Below the pieces are notes generated by a model. The model was not told the origin of the DNA. It made no database searches and saw nothing but the letters and a program-made list of their open reading frames with translations. Shown here piece after piece: positions 1 to 8,467 of a stretch of 64,000 nucleotides of DNA. The first letter of the stretch is position 1. Every line of letters starts with the position of its first letter. The translations under genes were made by a program, and so were the position numbers. The DNA comes from Nitrososphaerota archaeon (GTDB taxonomy: Archaea > Thermoproteota > Nitrososphaeria > Nitrososphaerales > Gagatemarchaeaceae). The stretch is from positions 41,724 to 105,723 of the forward strand of contig JACQFN010000013.1 in NCBI GenBank assembly GCA_016200045.1, given 5' to 3'.

Positions 1-265
1 CGACCCGCCCGGCGAACCGGTCCGAAACCGACTTCTGGTCGTCGGCCAGGAAGTTTACTGCGAACGCCTTTGAGCCGATGAAGACGTCGTGCAGCACAGA
101 GGATTTCGCGAGCGAAACCATGACGAGAGGGGGGATGAGGGAGATGCTGGCAAACGAACTCACCGTAATACCTCTCGGCCCGTCAGGGGTGCTGGCCGTG
201 ACCACTGTGACTCCCTGCGGGAAGACCCTCATCGCCTCTTTCAGGGAGTCCTGTATGACGCCCAT
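1..265 (-). CDS. Flavin reductase-like domain protein (3' part cut by window edge)
   Basis: Reading the minus strand from an ATG at 265 gives MGVIQDSLKEAMRVFPQGVT followed by VVTASTPDGPRGITVSSFAS and, later, GSKAFAVNFLADDQKSVSDR. This is the N-terminal half of a flavin reductase-like (FMN-binding split-barrel) domain: TPDGPRG and the Ser/Phe-rich strand are typical FMN-contact segments. Family members reduce FMN or FAD with NAD(P)H, often for a partner monooxygenase. No partner is visible because the gene runs off the left end. The substrate cannot be inferred from this fragment. Confidence 0.8.
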   Translation of the reverse strand, partial: MGVIQDSLKEAMRVFPQGVTVVTASTPDGPRGITVSSFASISLIPPLVMVSLAKSSVLHDVFIGSKAFAVNFLADDQKSVSDRFAGRV

Positions 266-376
266 CGCTAGTTGACCGCCCGGATAGCCGCTTCGCCTGG
301 GACACGCGCCGCACGCATTCGAGTTTCCAACTCTGTCACTCCGCTTAAAGTATTGCCGGACTCGTGAAGGAATCGA

Positions 377-1375
377 CTAGACCAGGGAGATGGCGGCCCA
401 GAAGAGGCCGGCCACGAGCGCGGAGGCCGGGATCGTAATGATCCAGGCCCACACTATCCTCCTAGCGACCCCCCACTTGACGGTTGCCGCCCCCATCGTC
501 GCCCCTGACCCCATGATCCCTCCGCTAACGACGTGCGTCGTGCTCACGGGTATCCCGAAATACGAAGAACTTATGATTGTGGCCGCCGACGCAGTTTCTA
601 TCGAGAAACCGTGCACTGGGTCCAGCTTCGTCATGCGGAATCCCAGCGTCTTCACGATTCTCCACCCGCCGAAGAAGGTGCCGAGCGCTATCGCGGCGGC
701 CGCTAACACCGCGACCCAGAGGGGGACCGAGAAATCGCTGAGATACCCTGTCGACACAAGAAGAGCGGTAACCACTCCCATCGTCTTCTGGGCGTCGTTG
801 GAACCGTGGCTCAAGCTGACGGCGGCGGAGGAGACGAGCTGCAGCCTCCGGAAGTACCTGTTCACCAGGTGTATGGAGACTTTGAAAAAGGCACGAATCA
901 GGACCGCCATCAGCCCGAACGCGAGGATGAACCCTACCAGGGGAGACAGCAGGAGGAACGTGAGGGTAGTCTGAAGACCTCCCCACTGGATGGAAGCGAA
1001 GCCTGCCTTGGCTACGCCAGCGCCGATCAGTCCTCCGATGAGGGCGTGCGATGAACTGGAAGGCAGGCCGAGGTACCACGTGAGGAGGTCCCATGCTATC
1101 GCGCCGACGAGTGCGGCAAGGACGAAGTTGGGGTCGACGACCGAAGGGACGATAATCTTGTTTCCTATCGTCGTCGCGACCTTCACGCCAAGGAGGGCGA
1201 ACGCTATGAAGTTGAAGAAAGCTGCCATGCCTACGGCAGCCACGGGCGGGAGCACTTTGGTTGCAATGACCGTGGACACGGAATTCGCGGCGTCGTGAAA
1301 CCCGTTGACGAAGTCGAACGCGTAGGCGACCGCTATTATCCCGATGACGTAGGGCTCAATCAAGGGCCCGCTCAC
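377..1375 (-). CDS. Pit-family inorganic phosphate permease
   Basis: About 332 residues and strongly hydrophobic, with the duplicated Pit signatures: GFHDAANSVST near the N-terminus and SHGSNDAQKTMG in the second half, plus a later repeat ending IPVSTTHVVSGG. Pit proteins import phosphate (often as metal-phosphate) using a cation gradient. I chose the GTG at 1375 because it forms a GTGA overlap with the stop of the upstream DUF47 gene. That is a strong sign of translational coupling; the longer reading frame to 1423 would run deep into the neighbour. DUF47-Pit pairs are a standard low-affinity phosphate uptake arrangement in archaea. Confidence 0.93.
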   Translation of the reverse strand: MSGPLIEPYVIGIIAVAYAFDFVNGFHDAANSVSTVIATKVLPPVAAVGMAAFFNFIAFALLGVKVATTIGNKIIVPSVVDPNFVLAALVGAIAWDLLTWYLGLPSSSSHALIGGLIGAGVAKAGFASIQWGGLQTTLTFLLLSPLVGFILAFGLMAVLIRAFFKVSIHLVNRYFRRLQLVSSAAVSLSHGSNDAQKTMGVVTALLVSTGYLSDFSVPLWVAVLAAAAIALGTFFGGWRIVKTLGFRMTKLDPVHGFSIETASAATIISSSYFGIPVSTTHVVSGGIMGSGATMGAATVKWGVARRIVWAWIITIPASALVAGLFWAAISLV

Positions 1376-1998
1376 GAGTGTTTGATTAGGACGTCCCTCA
1401 GAACGAAGCTGAGATCTTCGCACCTGTCCGTCACCGTCTCCAGGTGCTCATAAATTTCCTTGAGCTTCAGGATGTTGATGACGTCGCTGCTCTTGAACAA
1501 CGACGCGACGGTCTCGTTGAGGAGCACATCGGCTTCGTTTTCGAGTCTGTCCACCTCGATGCAGCGCTTGTCGATCTCCGCCCTGTCCAGCCTTCTCATC
1601 GAGAAGAACGCCTCGTGGATTTCCTCGACCGAAGCCCTGACTACGCCGGCGAACTTCTTCATTGGCTCGGTTGGCCCCGCCACCTCGTATAGAACCAGCC
1701 TGTTCATCACAGCGTACATGTAGTCCAAGACGTCGTCGTAGAGGGACGCCAGCTTGGTGAGGCTCTCTTGGTCTATCGGGGTGATGAAGCTCCGGTTCAC
1801 CTTCTCATAGATCTCATGGACTATTTCGTCCCCGGTGTGCTCTATCTGCTTGAATTCGGCGCGCCGTTCTTCTAGCCTGTCGAATGTCTTCAACGCCTCT
1901 TCGAGCTTCCTCGCCCCAAGCAAGACGTTGGTAGACTCTCTTTCGAGGGAATCGAAGAAAGCCTTGTCCTGGGGGATGATCCACTCTTTCAGACCCAT
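1372..1998 (-). CDS. DUF47 (PhoU-like) phosphate transport accessory protein
   Basis: 208 residues, mostly alpha-helical and rich in Glu, Lys and Leu, typical of the DUF47/TIGR00153 family related to PhoU. Motifs in the family style include EHTGDEIVHEIYEKVNRSFITP around residues 55-75 (acidic metal-binding residues) and a C-terminal LEIYEHLE-like helix. It is cytoplasmic and is thought to modulate the adjacent Pit permease, with which it overlaps by 4 nt. It is the first gene of a two-gene operon; the divergent space up to 2085 carries no other gene. Confidence 0.9.
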   Translation of the reverse strand: MGLKEWIIPQDKAFFDSLERESTNVLLGARKLEEALKTFDRLEERRAEFKQIEHTGDEIVHEIYEKVNRSFITPIDQESLTKLASLYDDVLDYMYAVMNRLVLYEVAGPTEPMKKFAGVVRASVEEIHEAFFSMRRLDRAEIDKRCIEVDRLENEADVLLNETVASLFKSSDVINILKLKEIYEHLETVTDRCEDLSFVLRDVLIKHS

Positions 1999-2084
1999 TA
2001 TGCCTGCCGTCCATGGGTCGGAGTATTATCCTTTCTCGAAGAGAAAGGACCCTTTAGGGAACCGGAAAAGAAACGTCCCTGAAC

Positions 2085-2534
2085 TTACGGACTTTCCTTC
2101 GCATCGGACGCGTTGCCTTCTAGTTCAGATAGGCGCTTGGAAAAGTCTCGTACCCTCGCCCTGTGTGGGTCCAACTCCCTCGACCCCGTCCTGACGACGT
2201 CTTCGAGGTATGAAAGCAGCCAGTTAATTTCGTCGACGACGTCCGTCACCGTCCGGGGCTTCCTGAACCTCGGTCCGAACGAGACCTCGAGTTCCACCTT
2301 TGCCTTCGCGGTGAGCTCGTACCTCCCCGATTCTGCCTTGCGGAGGAGGCCCTCCTGCGCCATCTGGTCAAGGAGCGGGTAGACGGACCCCGGGGAAGGC
2401 CTCCACCACCCGCGAGTCATCGCCTCGATCCCGTCCATTACCTCAACCCCGTTCTTGGGAGACGACTCCAACAAGGCGATGACCATCATCCGGAGACCCC
2501 GCTTCCGGTGCATAGCAAACCTGAAAGGCCACAC
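2085..2534 (-). CDS. PadR-family transcriptional regulator
   Basis: 149 residues. The N-terminal half is a PadR winged helix: KRGLRMMVIALLE, then NGVEVMDGIEAM, then the diagnostic PSPGSVYPLLDQMAQEGLL segment and a wing ending RYELTAKAK. The C-terminal half is helical, as in PadR dimerisation domains. GTG at 2534 or ATG at 2513 are both possible starts. A TATA-like sequence around 2562-2575 (tatttatac and its complement) could serve both this gene and the divergent SHOCT gene. The ligand is unknown; control of the divergent membrane protein is a plausible inference. Confidence 0.88.
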   Translation of the reverse strand: MWPFRFAMHRKRGLRMMVIALLESSPKNGVEVMDGIEAMTRGWWRPSPGSVYPLLDQMAQEGLLRKAESGRYELTAKAKVELEVSFGPRFRKPRTVTDVVDEINWLLSYLEDVVRTGSRELDPHRARVRDFSKRLSELEGNASDAKESP

Positions 2535-2561
2535 AGGGTCTCGACTCGGATTATCGATATT

Positions 2562-2610
2562 TATACTTCGGGCCGTGCGCCTGGTCGAATCGGTTTTCCG
2601 ATATTCTTAA
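2562..2610. promoter_or_regulatory. Probable divergent promoter region (two TATA-like boxes)
   Basis: Two AT-rich boxes stand out in GC-rich surroundings: gatatttatac (about 2564-2574), readable as a TATA box in either direction, and gatattcttaag (about 2599-2610). The first sits about 30 bp before the PadR start; the second sits about 30-50 bp before the plausible starts of the SHOCT protein. Assignment is by position only. Confidence 0.45.
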
Positions 2611-2628
2611 GAGTCTCCCTCTCTCGAA

Positions 2629-2643
2629 CCTCCTTCAAGGAGG
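2629..2643 (+). promoter_or_regulatory. Perfect inverted repeat CCTCCTT-c-AAGGAGG containing a Shine-Dalgarno
   Basis: CCTCCTT and AAGGAGG form a 7-bp perfect inverted repeat around one base. The right arm is a full anti-16S motif 8 nt before a CTG at 2652, so it can act as the ribosome site of the SHOCT gene, and the left arm could mask it. It could equally be a DNA operator for the neighbouring PadR protein. Confidence 0.35.
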
Positions 2644-2651
2644 CGAAAAAC

Positions 2652-3020
2652 CTGGAAAACACAATCGGAACGACCGGACTGAAGCGAAGAGGGCTAGGGT
2701 TGATCCTCGTGGTACTGGCAATCATCCTGGTGCTTGCCTTCGCGTTCGAGGGGCTGGCGGCGGCTTTCGGATATCCGATGCAGATGCCCTATTACGGCGG
2801 ACGCTACCCATTCTTCTTCCCGTTCGGGTTACTGTTCTTTTTCCTCTTCATCTTCCTCGTCGCCAGGCTGCTGTTTTGGCCCTGGGGCGGGGGCTGGAGG
2901 AGGGGGTACTGGTATCACCACGGGGAAGCCGGAGAAATCGTGAGGCAGCGCTACGCCCGCGGCGAAATAACCAAAGAACAGTACGACCAGATGATGAAGG
3001 ACCTGGAGCAGCGGCATTAG
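2652..3020 (+). CDS. Membrane protein with C-terminal SHOCT domain
   Basis: The frame encodes two hydrophobic segments (LILVVLAIILVLAFAFEGLA and PFGLLFFFLFIFLVARLLF) separated by a Tyr/Pro/Gly-rich loop, then a Trp/Gly-rich stretch. The C-terminal IVRQRYARGEITKEQYDQMM is a clear SHOCT motif (short C-terminal oligomerisation helix pair). The start is uncertain: the frame stays open to 2508, but that ATG lies upstream of the likely promoter. CTG 2652 is well spaced from the AAGGAGG at 2637-2643; TTG 2700 and GTG 2709 are further options. Function unknown. Confidence 0.7.
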   Translation: MENTIGTTGLKRRGLGLILVVLAIILVLAFAFEGLAAAFGYPMQMPYYGGRYPFFFPFGLLFFFLFIFLVARLLFWPWGGGWRRGYWYHHGEAGEIVRQRYARGEITKEQYDQMMKDLEQRH

Positions 3021-3094
3021 CTCCTGGTCCGTCTCTTTTTTCCCGACTGGAAGGGTGCGAACGCGATTTATGTCAGCCATGCGAATGACCGACC

Positions 3095-3583
3095 ATGCGA
3101 CTCGTCGTCAGGAGAGGGAGGAGGTCGGATTCTCGGCCTTTCCTTCAACTCCTGCTAGCCCTTGCAAAGTTCGAGAAGCTCCCGGAGCCCAACAGTGAGG
3201 CCAAGCGGAGGATCATACGGGACATTTTCGAGAACAAGGCCGTCAACCTCATGGTCGCCCTCGCGGACGGGAGAATTTCGGGGTATGCCTTGTACTATTT
3301 CGCCTATTCGTCCTTCCTGGCCAGGCCGACGCTGTACTTAGAGGACCTTTTCGTCCCCGAAGAGAAGAGACGACGCGGCACAGGGGGCGCCTAGTTTGAC
3401 AGCTGCGTCAGGGAGGCGACGGCAAGAGGGTGCGGTCGCATGGAGTGGGCGGTCCTTACTTGGAACAGGAAGGCGATTGGATTCTACGAAAAGCTGGGGG
3501 CCAAGAGGATGGATGACTGGTACGTCTACAGGCTGGACAGCGACGGCCTGCGTCGTCTCTCGGGTAAGAAGGCGGGAGGCTGA
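3095..3583 (+). pseudogene. GNAT acetyltransferase interrupted by an in-frame TAG
   Basis: The first 99 codons encode the N-terminal half of a GNAT enzyme ending LYLEDLFVPEEKRRRGTGGA, the acetyl-CoA pyrophosphate loop (R/Q-x-x-G-x-G/A). A TAG at 3392-3394 follows, but the same frame continues without interruption as FDSCVREATARGCGRMEWAV and TWNRKAIGFYEKLGAKRMDD to a TGA at 3581. Together these make one normal 161-residue GNAT of the spermidine/diamine acetyltransferase-like type. A Leu codon (TTG) is expected where TAG stands, so one base explains the break. It is either a recent nonsense mutation, a consensus error, or (less likely) readthrough. Confidence 0.8.
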
Positions 3584-3966
3584 TCCTGGTTGGGGATGAA
3601 GGAAGTTCGCAGACCACGACGGCACCCTTGCACCCACGGACCCGCATGGGATGGTCGACACGGGGCGGTTTTATGTGGACATGCTTGCGGAGGGACTGGA
3701 CAAAGGAGGGCGTTGAAAGAGTTGAACGGAACGCTCGGGGTCTAAGGTGCCGCTATGTTTATGGGCGATTCCGCCTCAGACCATAGGGCCTTCCGCCTAT
3801 CAAGTGTCCGTCTGCGTGGACCGCGGGCATGGGGTAGGCGCGCGGTAATGCGCGCTTGCGGTGAAAAGAGTTGAGCTTGGAAAATTCCTCGCGTCGATGC
3901 AGGAAGAGGGACTCCGGTTTTCGCCTAGGATGCCCTACGTTCGATCCAAGGGGGCGCGATTGAAGA
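3584..3966. other. Intergenic stretch, no confident gene
   Basis: Between the broken acetyltransferase and the glycosyltransferase. A short plus-strand frame (about 3606-3717) reads DHDGTLAPTDPHGMVDTGRF and ends at a TGA, but it has no start codon and no family I recognise; it could be a gene remnant. From 3740 the sequence contains a possible TATA box (ctatgtttatgg, about 3753-3764) and GC-rich hairpin-prone sequence around 3835-3860, so a structured leader is possible. No RNA family could be identified by eye. Confidence 0.3.
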
Positions 3967-5718
3967 ATGAAGGTGGGGGTTATTATGTATCAGACGAGCC
4001 TGTCAAAGGGCCAGGAACTTGTCGCTCAGCGTATGGTCAAGGAGTTCAGACGTCAGGGGCACGAATCCTACCTCATCACCAGCGTCTACCACGACCGGGA
4101 GCCGGTCCCGGCTGAAGAGGAGATCCAGAAGCTCGGCTATCTGCTCACCTACGATGAGAAGACGGGCATCCCGACCGTCCGCGTCAACAGTCGGTTCGCA
4201 AGCTGGCCTCCGCGAAGGATATCTTTCGTTGACTTTCCTGGGGTACTCACCAAGGTCGCGTCCGAGCTCAAGCTGGACGTCCTGATAACGCACTCGACCC
4301 TGTGGAACGGGCCCGAGGACGTCGCGAAGTACGTCGAATGGGTGCGGAATCAGATCAAGCAGGGTGCGCCGGTGAGGCCGGTGATATTCTGCCATATGAG
4401 CCACTTCCAGGAGCCGACCGAGGGGAACTACGACATGAACGAACGCACTTACAGGGAGGCGTGGAACTCTGTCACCCTTCCAGTGATCCTAAGGGCCGCC
4501 GACTACGTCCTTGTGACGACACCGTACGAGGAGGAAGCGATGAAGAAGGCGGGAGCGGATGGCTCCAAGTTGGTGCTGTTCCCGGGTGGCGTCGACTACA
4601 CCCTGGTCTCGTTCCCCGGCCGGGGCTCCGCCGACATACGCTCCAAATACGGGCTACCGCCCGGCAAGAAGCTGCTAACTTTTCTGGGGACTGTCGAAGA
4701 AAGAAAGAATGTAGGGCGCATCCTCGACGTATGCGAGTCCCTGAAGGAGAGGGAGGATTTCCACTTCGTCATCGCGGGGACTCTCGAAGGAGAATACGCA
4801 GAAAACGTGAAGCGGCGGACTCTCGAGATGGCCAACATCTCTGTCCTGGGGACCATACCTGAAGAAGACGTTCCCGCGCTGGCGGAGGAGAGTTACGCGA
4901 ACGTAATACTGAGCAGGGCCGAGGCCCTCGGGATGGCCCAAATCGAATTCATGTTCGCGGGAACGCCGGTGGTCACCTCTGGGGTCGGCGGGCAGGCCTG
5001 GCTTGTGAAGGACGGGACGAACGGCCTCGTCGTGAGCGGTCCTGACGACGTGGCAGGAGCGGCGCGGGCGGTGTGGAAGCTTCTAGACGACCCGAGGTTT
5101 CACGACAGGCTCGGAAGGAAAGCAATGGAATCGGCTTCGGACTTCACGATGCCCAACCTCATACATCGGCTCCTGAAGAGACTCAACGCGAGGCTTGCCG
5201 AACTGAAAGGCTCATCGCAGGACTCTATCGAGCCAGGCGAGAAGGTCATAGAAGCCTGGGTCAGGAAAGGATACAGGGTTGCGGTGACTACGGGTAAGCT
5301 CGTCGTCGTTCCGCGGGGCGCGAGGAAGAACATCGCAATCCCCTTCGACCAGCTTCGGGGAGCATCCCGCGTGGTAAGAAGGCCCTGGCTGGTGTTCGCC
5401 CTTGGCGCAGTGATGACCGCCGTTTGGCTGTGGGCAGGGACTGGCGGGACGCCCGGGGAACCATACGTTCGCGCGCTGTCCGATTGGTTGGCCGGCCAGG
5501 TTTCGTCTACCGCCGCCCGAGCGGCTCCGGCCATACTTCCGTTCGTTCCACTCGCGATCGCGGTCGCAGCCTTCTTCCCCCTCTCCCAGAGGGGCTACTC
5601 GGTGAAATTCGGAGACGGCGGAAGCGTCTACCTCCCGGCGGATTTCACCATGGCGCTCAGGATGTCCGATGAGATGACACCCTGGCCCCTATTCCAGAGG
5701 AAAGTCGAGGAGGCATGA
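3967..5718 (+). CDS. GT4-type glycosyltransferase with C-terminal membrane domain
   Basis: 583 residues. Residues 1-390 are a GT-B fold family 4 glycosyltransferase: N-terminal KVGVIMYQTSLSKGQELVAQ, a hinge at LVLFPGGVDY, a nucleotide-sugar domain with LLTFLGTVEERKN, and the E-x7-E-like segment SRAEALGMAQIEFMFAGTPV followed by GVGGQAWLVKDG. After about residue 440 comes a small soluble region and two hydrophobic stretches (LVFALGAVMTAVWLWAG and APAILPFVPLAIAVAAFF), so the enzyme is probably membrane-anchored. The likely role is surface glycan, glycolipid or S-layer glycosylation; donor and acceptor are unknown. The gene stands alone. Confidence 0.85.
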   Translation: MKVGVIMYQTSLSKGQELVAQRMVKEFRRQGHESYLITSVYHDREPVPAEEEIQKLGYLLTYDEKTGIPTVRVNSRFASWPPRRISFVDFPGVLTKVASELKLDVLITHSTLWNGPEDVAKYVEWVRNQIKQGAPVRPVIFCHMSHFQEPTEGNYDMNERTYREAWNSVTLPVILRAADYVLVTTPYEEEAMKKAGADGSKLVLFPGGVDYTLVSFPGRGSADIRSKYGLPPGKKLLTFLGTVEERKNVGRILDVCESLKEREDFHFVIAGTLEGEYAENVKRRTLEMANISVLGTIPEEDVPALAEESYANVILSRAEALGMAQIEFMFAGTPVVTSGVGGQAWLVKDGTNGLVVSGPDDVAGAARAVWKLLDDPRFHDRLGRKAMESASDFTMPNLIHRLLKRLNARLAELKGSSQDSIEPGEKVIEAWVRKGYRVAVTTGKLVVVPRGARKNIAIPFDQLRGASRVVRRPWLVFALGAVMTAVWLWAGTGGTPGEPYVRALSDWLAGQVSSTAARAAPAILPFVPLAIAVAAFFPLSQRGYSVKFGDGGSVYLPADFTMALRMSDEMTPWPLFQRKVEEA

Positions 5719-5821
5719 CGAAACGCTTGAATCGCCCCCGGTTCGAACGGGCGAACGGGACCGTGCCGCGGTTCTACTAACCTTAGAAATATGGGTCAGA
5801 GTCGGGCTGTCGGGGAAGCGG

Positions 5822-8467
5822 TTGAACAGGGTCCTTTCGTTCGAGGAGGCCAAGGGGCAGGACAGGTTCATGCTGGGGGGGAAGGGGTTCGGTCTGGTCG
5901 AAATGACCTCGATCGGGCTGCCGGTCCCCCCCGGATTCACCATTACGACCGACGTCTGCAAGGAGTACTATCGCGGAGGAGGGAACGTCCCGTCGGGACT
6001 CCTGCATGAAGTCAGACAGAAGGTCGAGGAAGTCGAGAGGAGGACCGGGAGGAAGTTCGGAGGGACCCCGAACCCGTTGCTCTTCTCCGTCAGGTCGGGT
6101 GCGCCGTACTCTATGCCGGGGATGATGGACACGATTCTCAACCTTGGTCTGTCGGACGAGGCGGCTGATTGGCTGGCCGGGCATTCGGAGAACCCCAGGT
6201 TCGTTTACGACTCCTTCAGAAGGCTGGTGCAAATGTTCGGGAAGGTGGCGATTGGAGTGGACGGCGAGTTGTTCGAAAGGGAACTCGAGGAAAGGAGGAG
6301 GAGGGCAGGGGTGAAGATGGACATCGAGCTCTCCGCCGAGGAGCTCAGGGAAGTGGCCCAGAAGTTCAAGGAAATCATCAGGACTCGAAGCGGGAGGGAG
6401 TTTCCCCAGGACCCTCACGTGCAACTCGAGATGTCCATAGAGGCGGTCCTTCAATCGTGGAACAACCCTAGGGCGAAGGAGTACAGGAGGTACTACGGGA
6501 TTGGCGACGACCTTGGGACCGCGGTCAACGTCCAGACCATGGTGTTTGGGAACCTCGGCGATAACTCTGGTTCAGGGGTCGGGTTCACGCGGAACCCCTC
6601 CACGGGGGAGAGAGACCTGTTCGGAGAGTACCTCCCGGACTCCCAGGGGGGGGACGTGGTGTCGGGTGCGAGGACGCCGGTGAGCCTCAGCGTCGTAGAA
6701 CCCGCGATACACCAGAGGCTTCTGGAGTTGACCCGGACCCTCGAGTCCCACTTCAGGGACATGCAGGACTTCGAGTTCACGGTCGAAAAGGGGACGCTCT
6801 ACCTCCTTCAGACGCGGAATGGCAAGCGGACCCCCCAGGCAGCAGTGAAGATCGCAGTCGACATGGTGGAAGAGGGGCTGGTCCGACCGGAGGAGGCCGT
6901 CTCCCGCGTGGAGCCTGAGATGCTCGACGCCCTGCTCCACAGGAGGCTGGACCCGGGGCCTGCTGACAAGCCGCTCGCGAAGGGGCTCAACGCGTCTCCC
7001 GGCGCCGCCTCTGGAAAGGTGGTGTTCGACACCGACGAAGCGGCTGAAATCGGGAAGAGTGAGAAGATAATTCTTGTCAGGCCCGAGACGACCCCGGAAG
7101 ACATCAAGGGAATGATCGCGGCGCAGGGGGTCCTTACCGTCAGAGGAGGGATGACCTCGCACGCGGCAGTGGTCGCCAGAGGGATGGGGAAGCCTGCGAT
7201 CGTTGGTTGCGGAGACGTCGAGATCTCCCAGGATGGTATGTCCTTCGTGACACGAGGGGGCGAGAAGGTCGCGGAAGGGGACGTAATCACGATCGACGGG
7301 ACGAGTGGGAACGTATTCAGGGGCGAGGTCAAGACGATAGAGCCAGAGCCTTCGCCCGAGTTCTGGAGACTCCTCCAGATTGCGGACAGATTCAAGCGCC
7401 TCGGGGTCTGGGCCAACGCCGACACCCCCGAAGCGGCGGCGAAGGCGCTCGGGTTCGGCGCGGAAGGCATCGGACTCTGCAGGACCGAGAGGATGTTCAA
7501 CGCCCCTGACAGGCTCCCTATAGTGCGAGAGATGATCATGAGCAAGGACTCCGAGGAGAGGAAGAGGCACCTGTACCGCCTCTCCCCGTTCCAGCTTTCG
7601 GACTTCACGGGCATCTTTTCCGAGATGAGGGAAAGGCCGGTAGTAATCAGGCTCCTGGACCTCCCCCTACACGAGTTCCTGCCGCCAGTTGATGAGCTCC
7701 TGTTGGAGATAGAGAAGATGAAGGAAGACGGCGCCTCGGCCGATGAAATCCAAGCTACCGAGGCCGTCCTCGCCAGGGTCCGGCAGCTCTCAGAACACAA
7801 TCCGATGCTCGGGCACAGAGGGTGCCGCCTGGCCGTGACTTATCCCGAGATCTACGAAATGCAGACCAAGGCGATCCTCCGGGCCGCGGTCGAAGTTTCA
7901 AGGAAGACGGGAAAGGACCCGACCGTGAAGATCATGATCCCACTGGTCGCGCACGTCGGAGAATTCGGATTCCTCAGGAACGTCATCGAGAAGGCCGCGG
8001 CCGAGGTCCTTCACGAGCTCGGGACGAAGATGCCCTTCCAAGTAGGGACGATGATCGAGACTCCCAGGGCAGCCCTTACGGCTGGAGACATCGCTTTGCA
8101 GTCTGACTTCTTCTCCTTCGGGACGAACGACCTCACCCAGACGACCTTCGGGTTCAGCAGGGACGACGTCGAGGCGAAGTTCATTCCAAAGTACATCGAG
8201 ACAGGAATACTCGACAGGAGCCCGTTCGACTCTGTCGACGTCGCGGGGGTCGGGAAGCTCGTCAAGATGGCGGTGGAACAGGGCAGAAAGACGAATCCAA
8301 GGCTTGAGGTCGGGATATGCGGGGAGCACGGCGGGGACCCGCGGAGCATCGCGCTTTTCCACGAAGCGGGGTTGGACTACGTCAGCTGCTCGTCCTTCAG
8401 GGTGCCGATAGCCCGGCTCGCCGCAGCTCAGGCCGCCGTTGCGAAGTCATCGGTGACCACGGCCTAG
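5822..8467 (+). CDS. ppdK: Pyruvate, phosphate dikinase
   Basis: 881 residues, normal for PPDK (about 870-900). It starts at a TTG with a TATA-like box about 40 bp upstream. Domains run in the usual order: ATP-grasp (FMLGGKGFGLVEMTSIGLPV, SVRSGAPYSMPGMMDTILNL), the phosphohistidine swivelling domain (GGMTSHAAVVARGMGK, catalytic His about residue 447) and the PEP/pyruvate TIM barrel (GTNDLTQTTFGFSRDD, ICGEHGGDP with the acid Cys about residue 833). It interconverts pyruvate, ATP and Pi with PEP, AMP and PPi in the cytoplasm, supporting gluconeogenesis or glycolysis. The next gene's ATG follows its stop immediately. Confidence 0.96.
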   Translation: MNRVLSFEEAKGQDRFMLGGKGFGLVEMTSIGLPVPPGFTITTDVCKEYYRGGGNVPSGLLHEVRQKVEEVERRTGRKFGGTPNPLLFSVRSGAPYSMPGMMDTILNLGLSDEAADWLAGHSENPRFVYDSFRRLVQMFGKVAIGVDGELFERELEERRRRAGVKMDIELSAEELREVAQKFKEIIRTRSGREFPQDPHVQLEMSIEAVLQSWNNPRAKEYRRYYGIGDDLGTAVNVQTMVFGNLGDNSGSGVGFTRNPSTGERDLFGEYLPDSQGGDVVSGARTPVSLSVVEPAIHQRLLELTRTLESHFRDMQDFEFTVEKGTLYLLQTRNGKRTPQAAVKIAVDMVEEGLVRPEEAVSRVEPEMLDALLHRRLDPGPADKPLAKGLNASPGAASGKVVFDTDEAAEIGKSEKIILVRPETTPEDIKGMIAAQGVLTVRGGMTSHAAVVARGMGKPAIVGCGDVEISQDGMSFVTRGGEKVAEGDVITIDGTSGNVFRGEVKTIEPEPSPEFWRLLQIADRFKRLGVWANADTPEAAAKALGFGAEGIGLCRTERMFNAPDRLPIVREMIMSKDSEERKRHLYRLSPFQLSDFTGIFSEMRERPVVIRLLDLPLHEFLPPVDELLLEIEKMKEDGASADEIQATEAVLARVRQLSEHNPMLGHRGCRLAVTYPEIYEMQTKAILRAAVEVSRKTGKDPTVKIMIPLVAHVGEFGFLRNVIEKAAAEVLHELGTKMPFQVGTMIETPRAALTAGDIALQSDFFSFGTNDLTQTTFGFSRDDVEAKFIPKYIETGILDRSPFDSVDVAGVGKLVKMAVEQGRKTNPRLEVGICGEHGGDPRSIALFHEAGLDYVSCSSFRVPIARLAAAQAAVAKSSVTTA

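Noticed and set aside
3392..3394. Reading the GNAT TAG as pyrrolysine
   Set aside because: The position is a buried hydrophobic residue in the family and no PYLIS-like context or pyl genes are visible.
3861..4115. Plus-strand frame overlapping the start of the GT4 gene
   Set aside because: It overlaps the conserved N-terminus of the glycosyltransferase for about 150 bp and matches no family.
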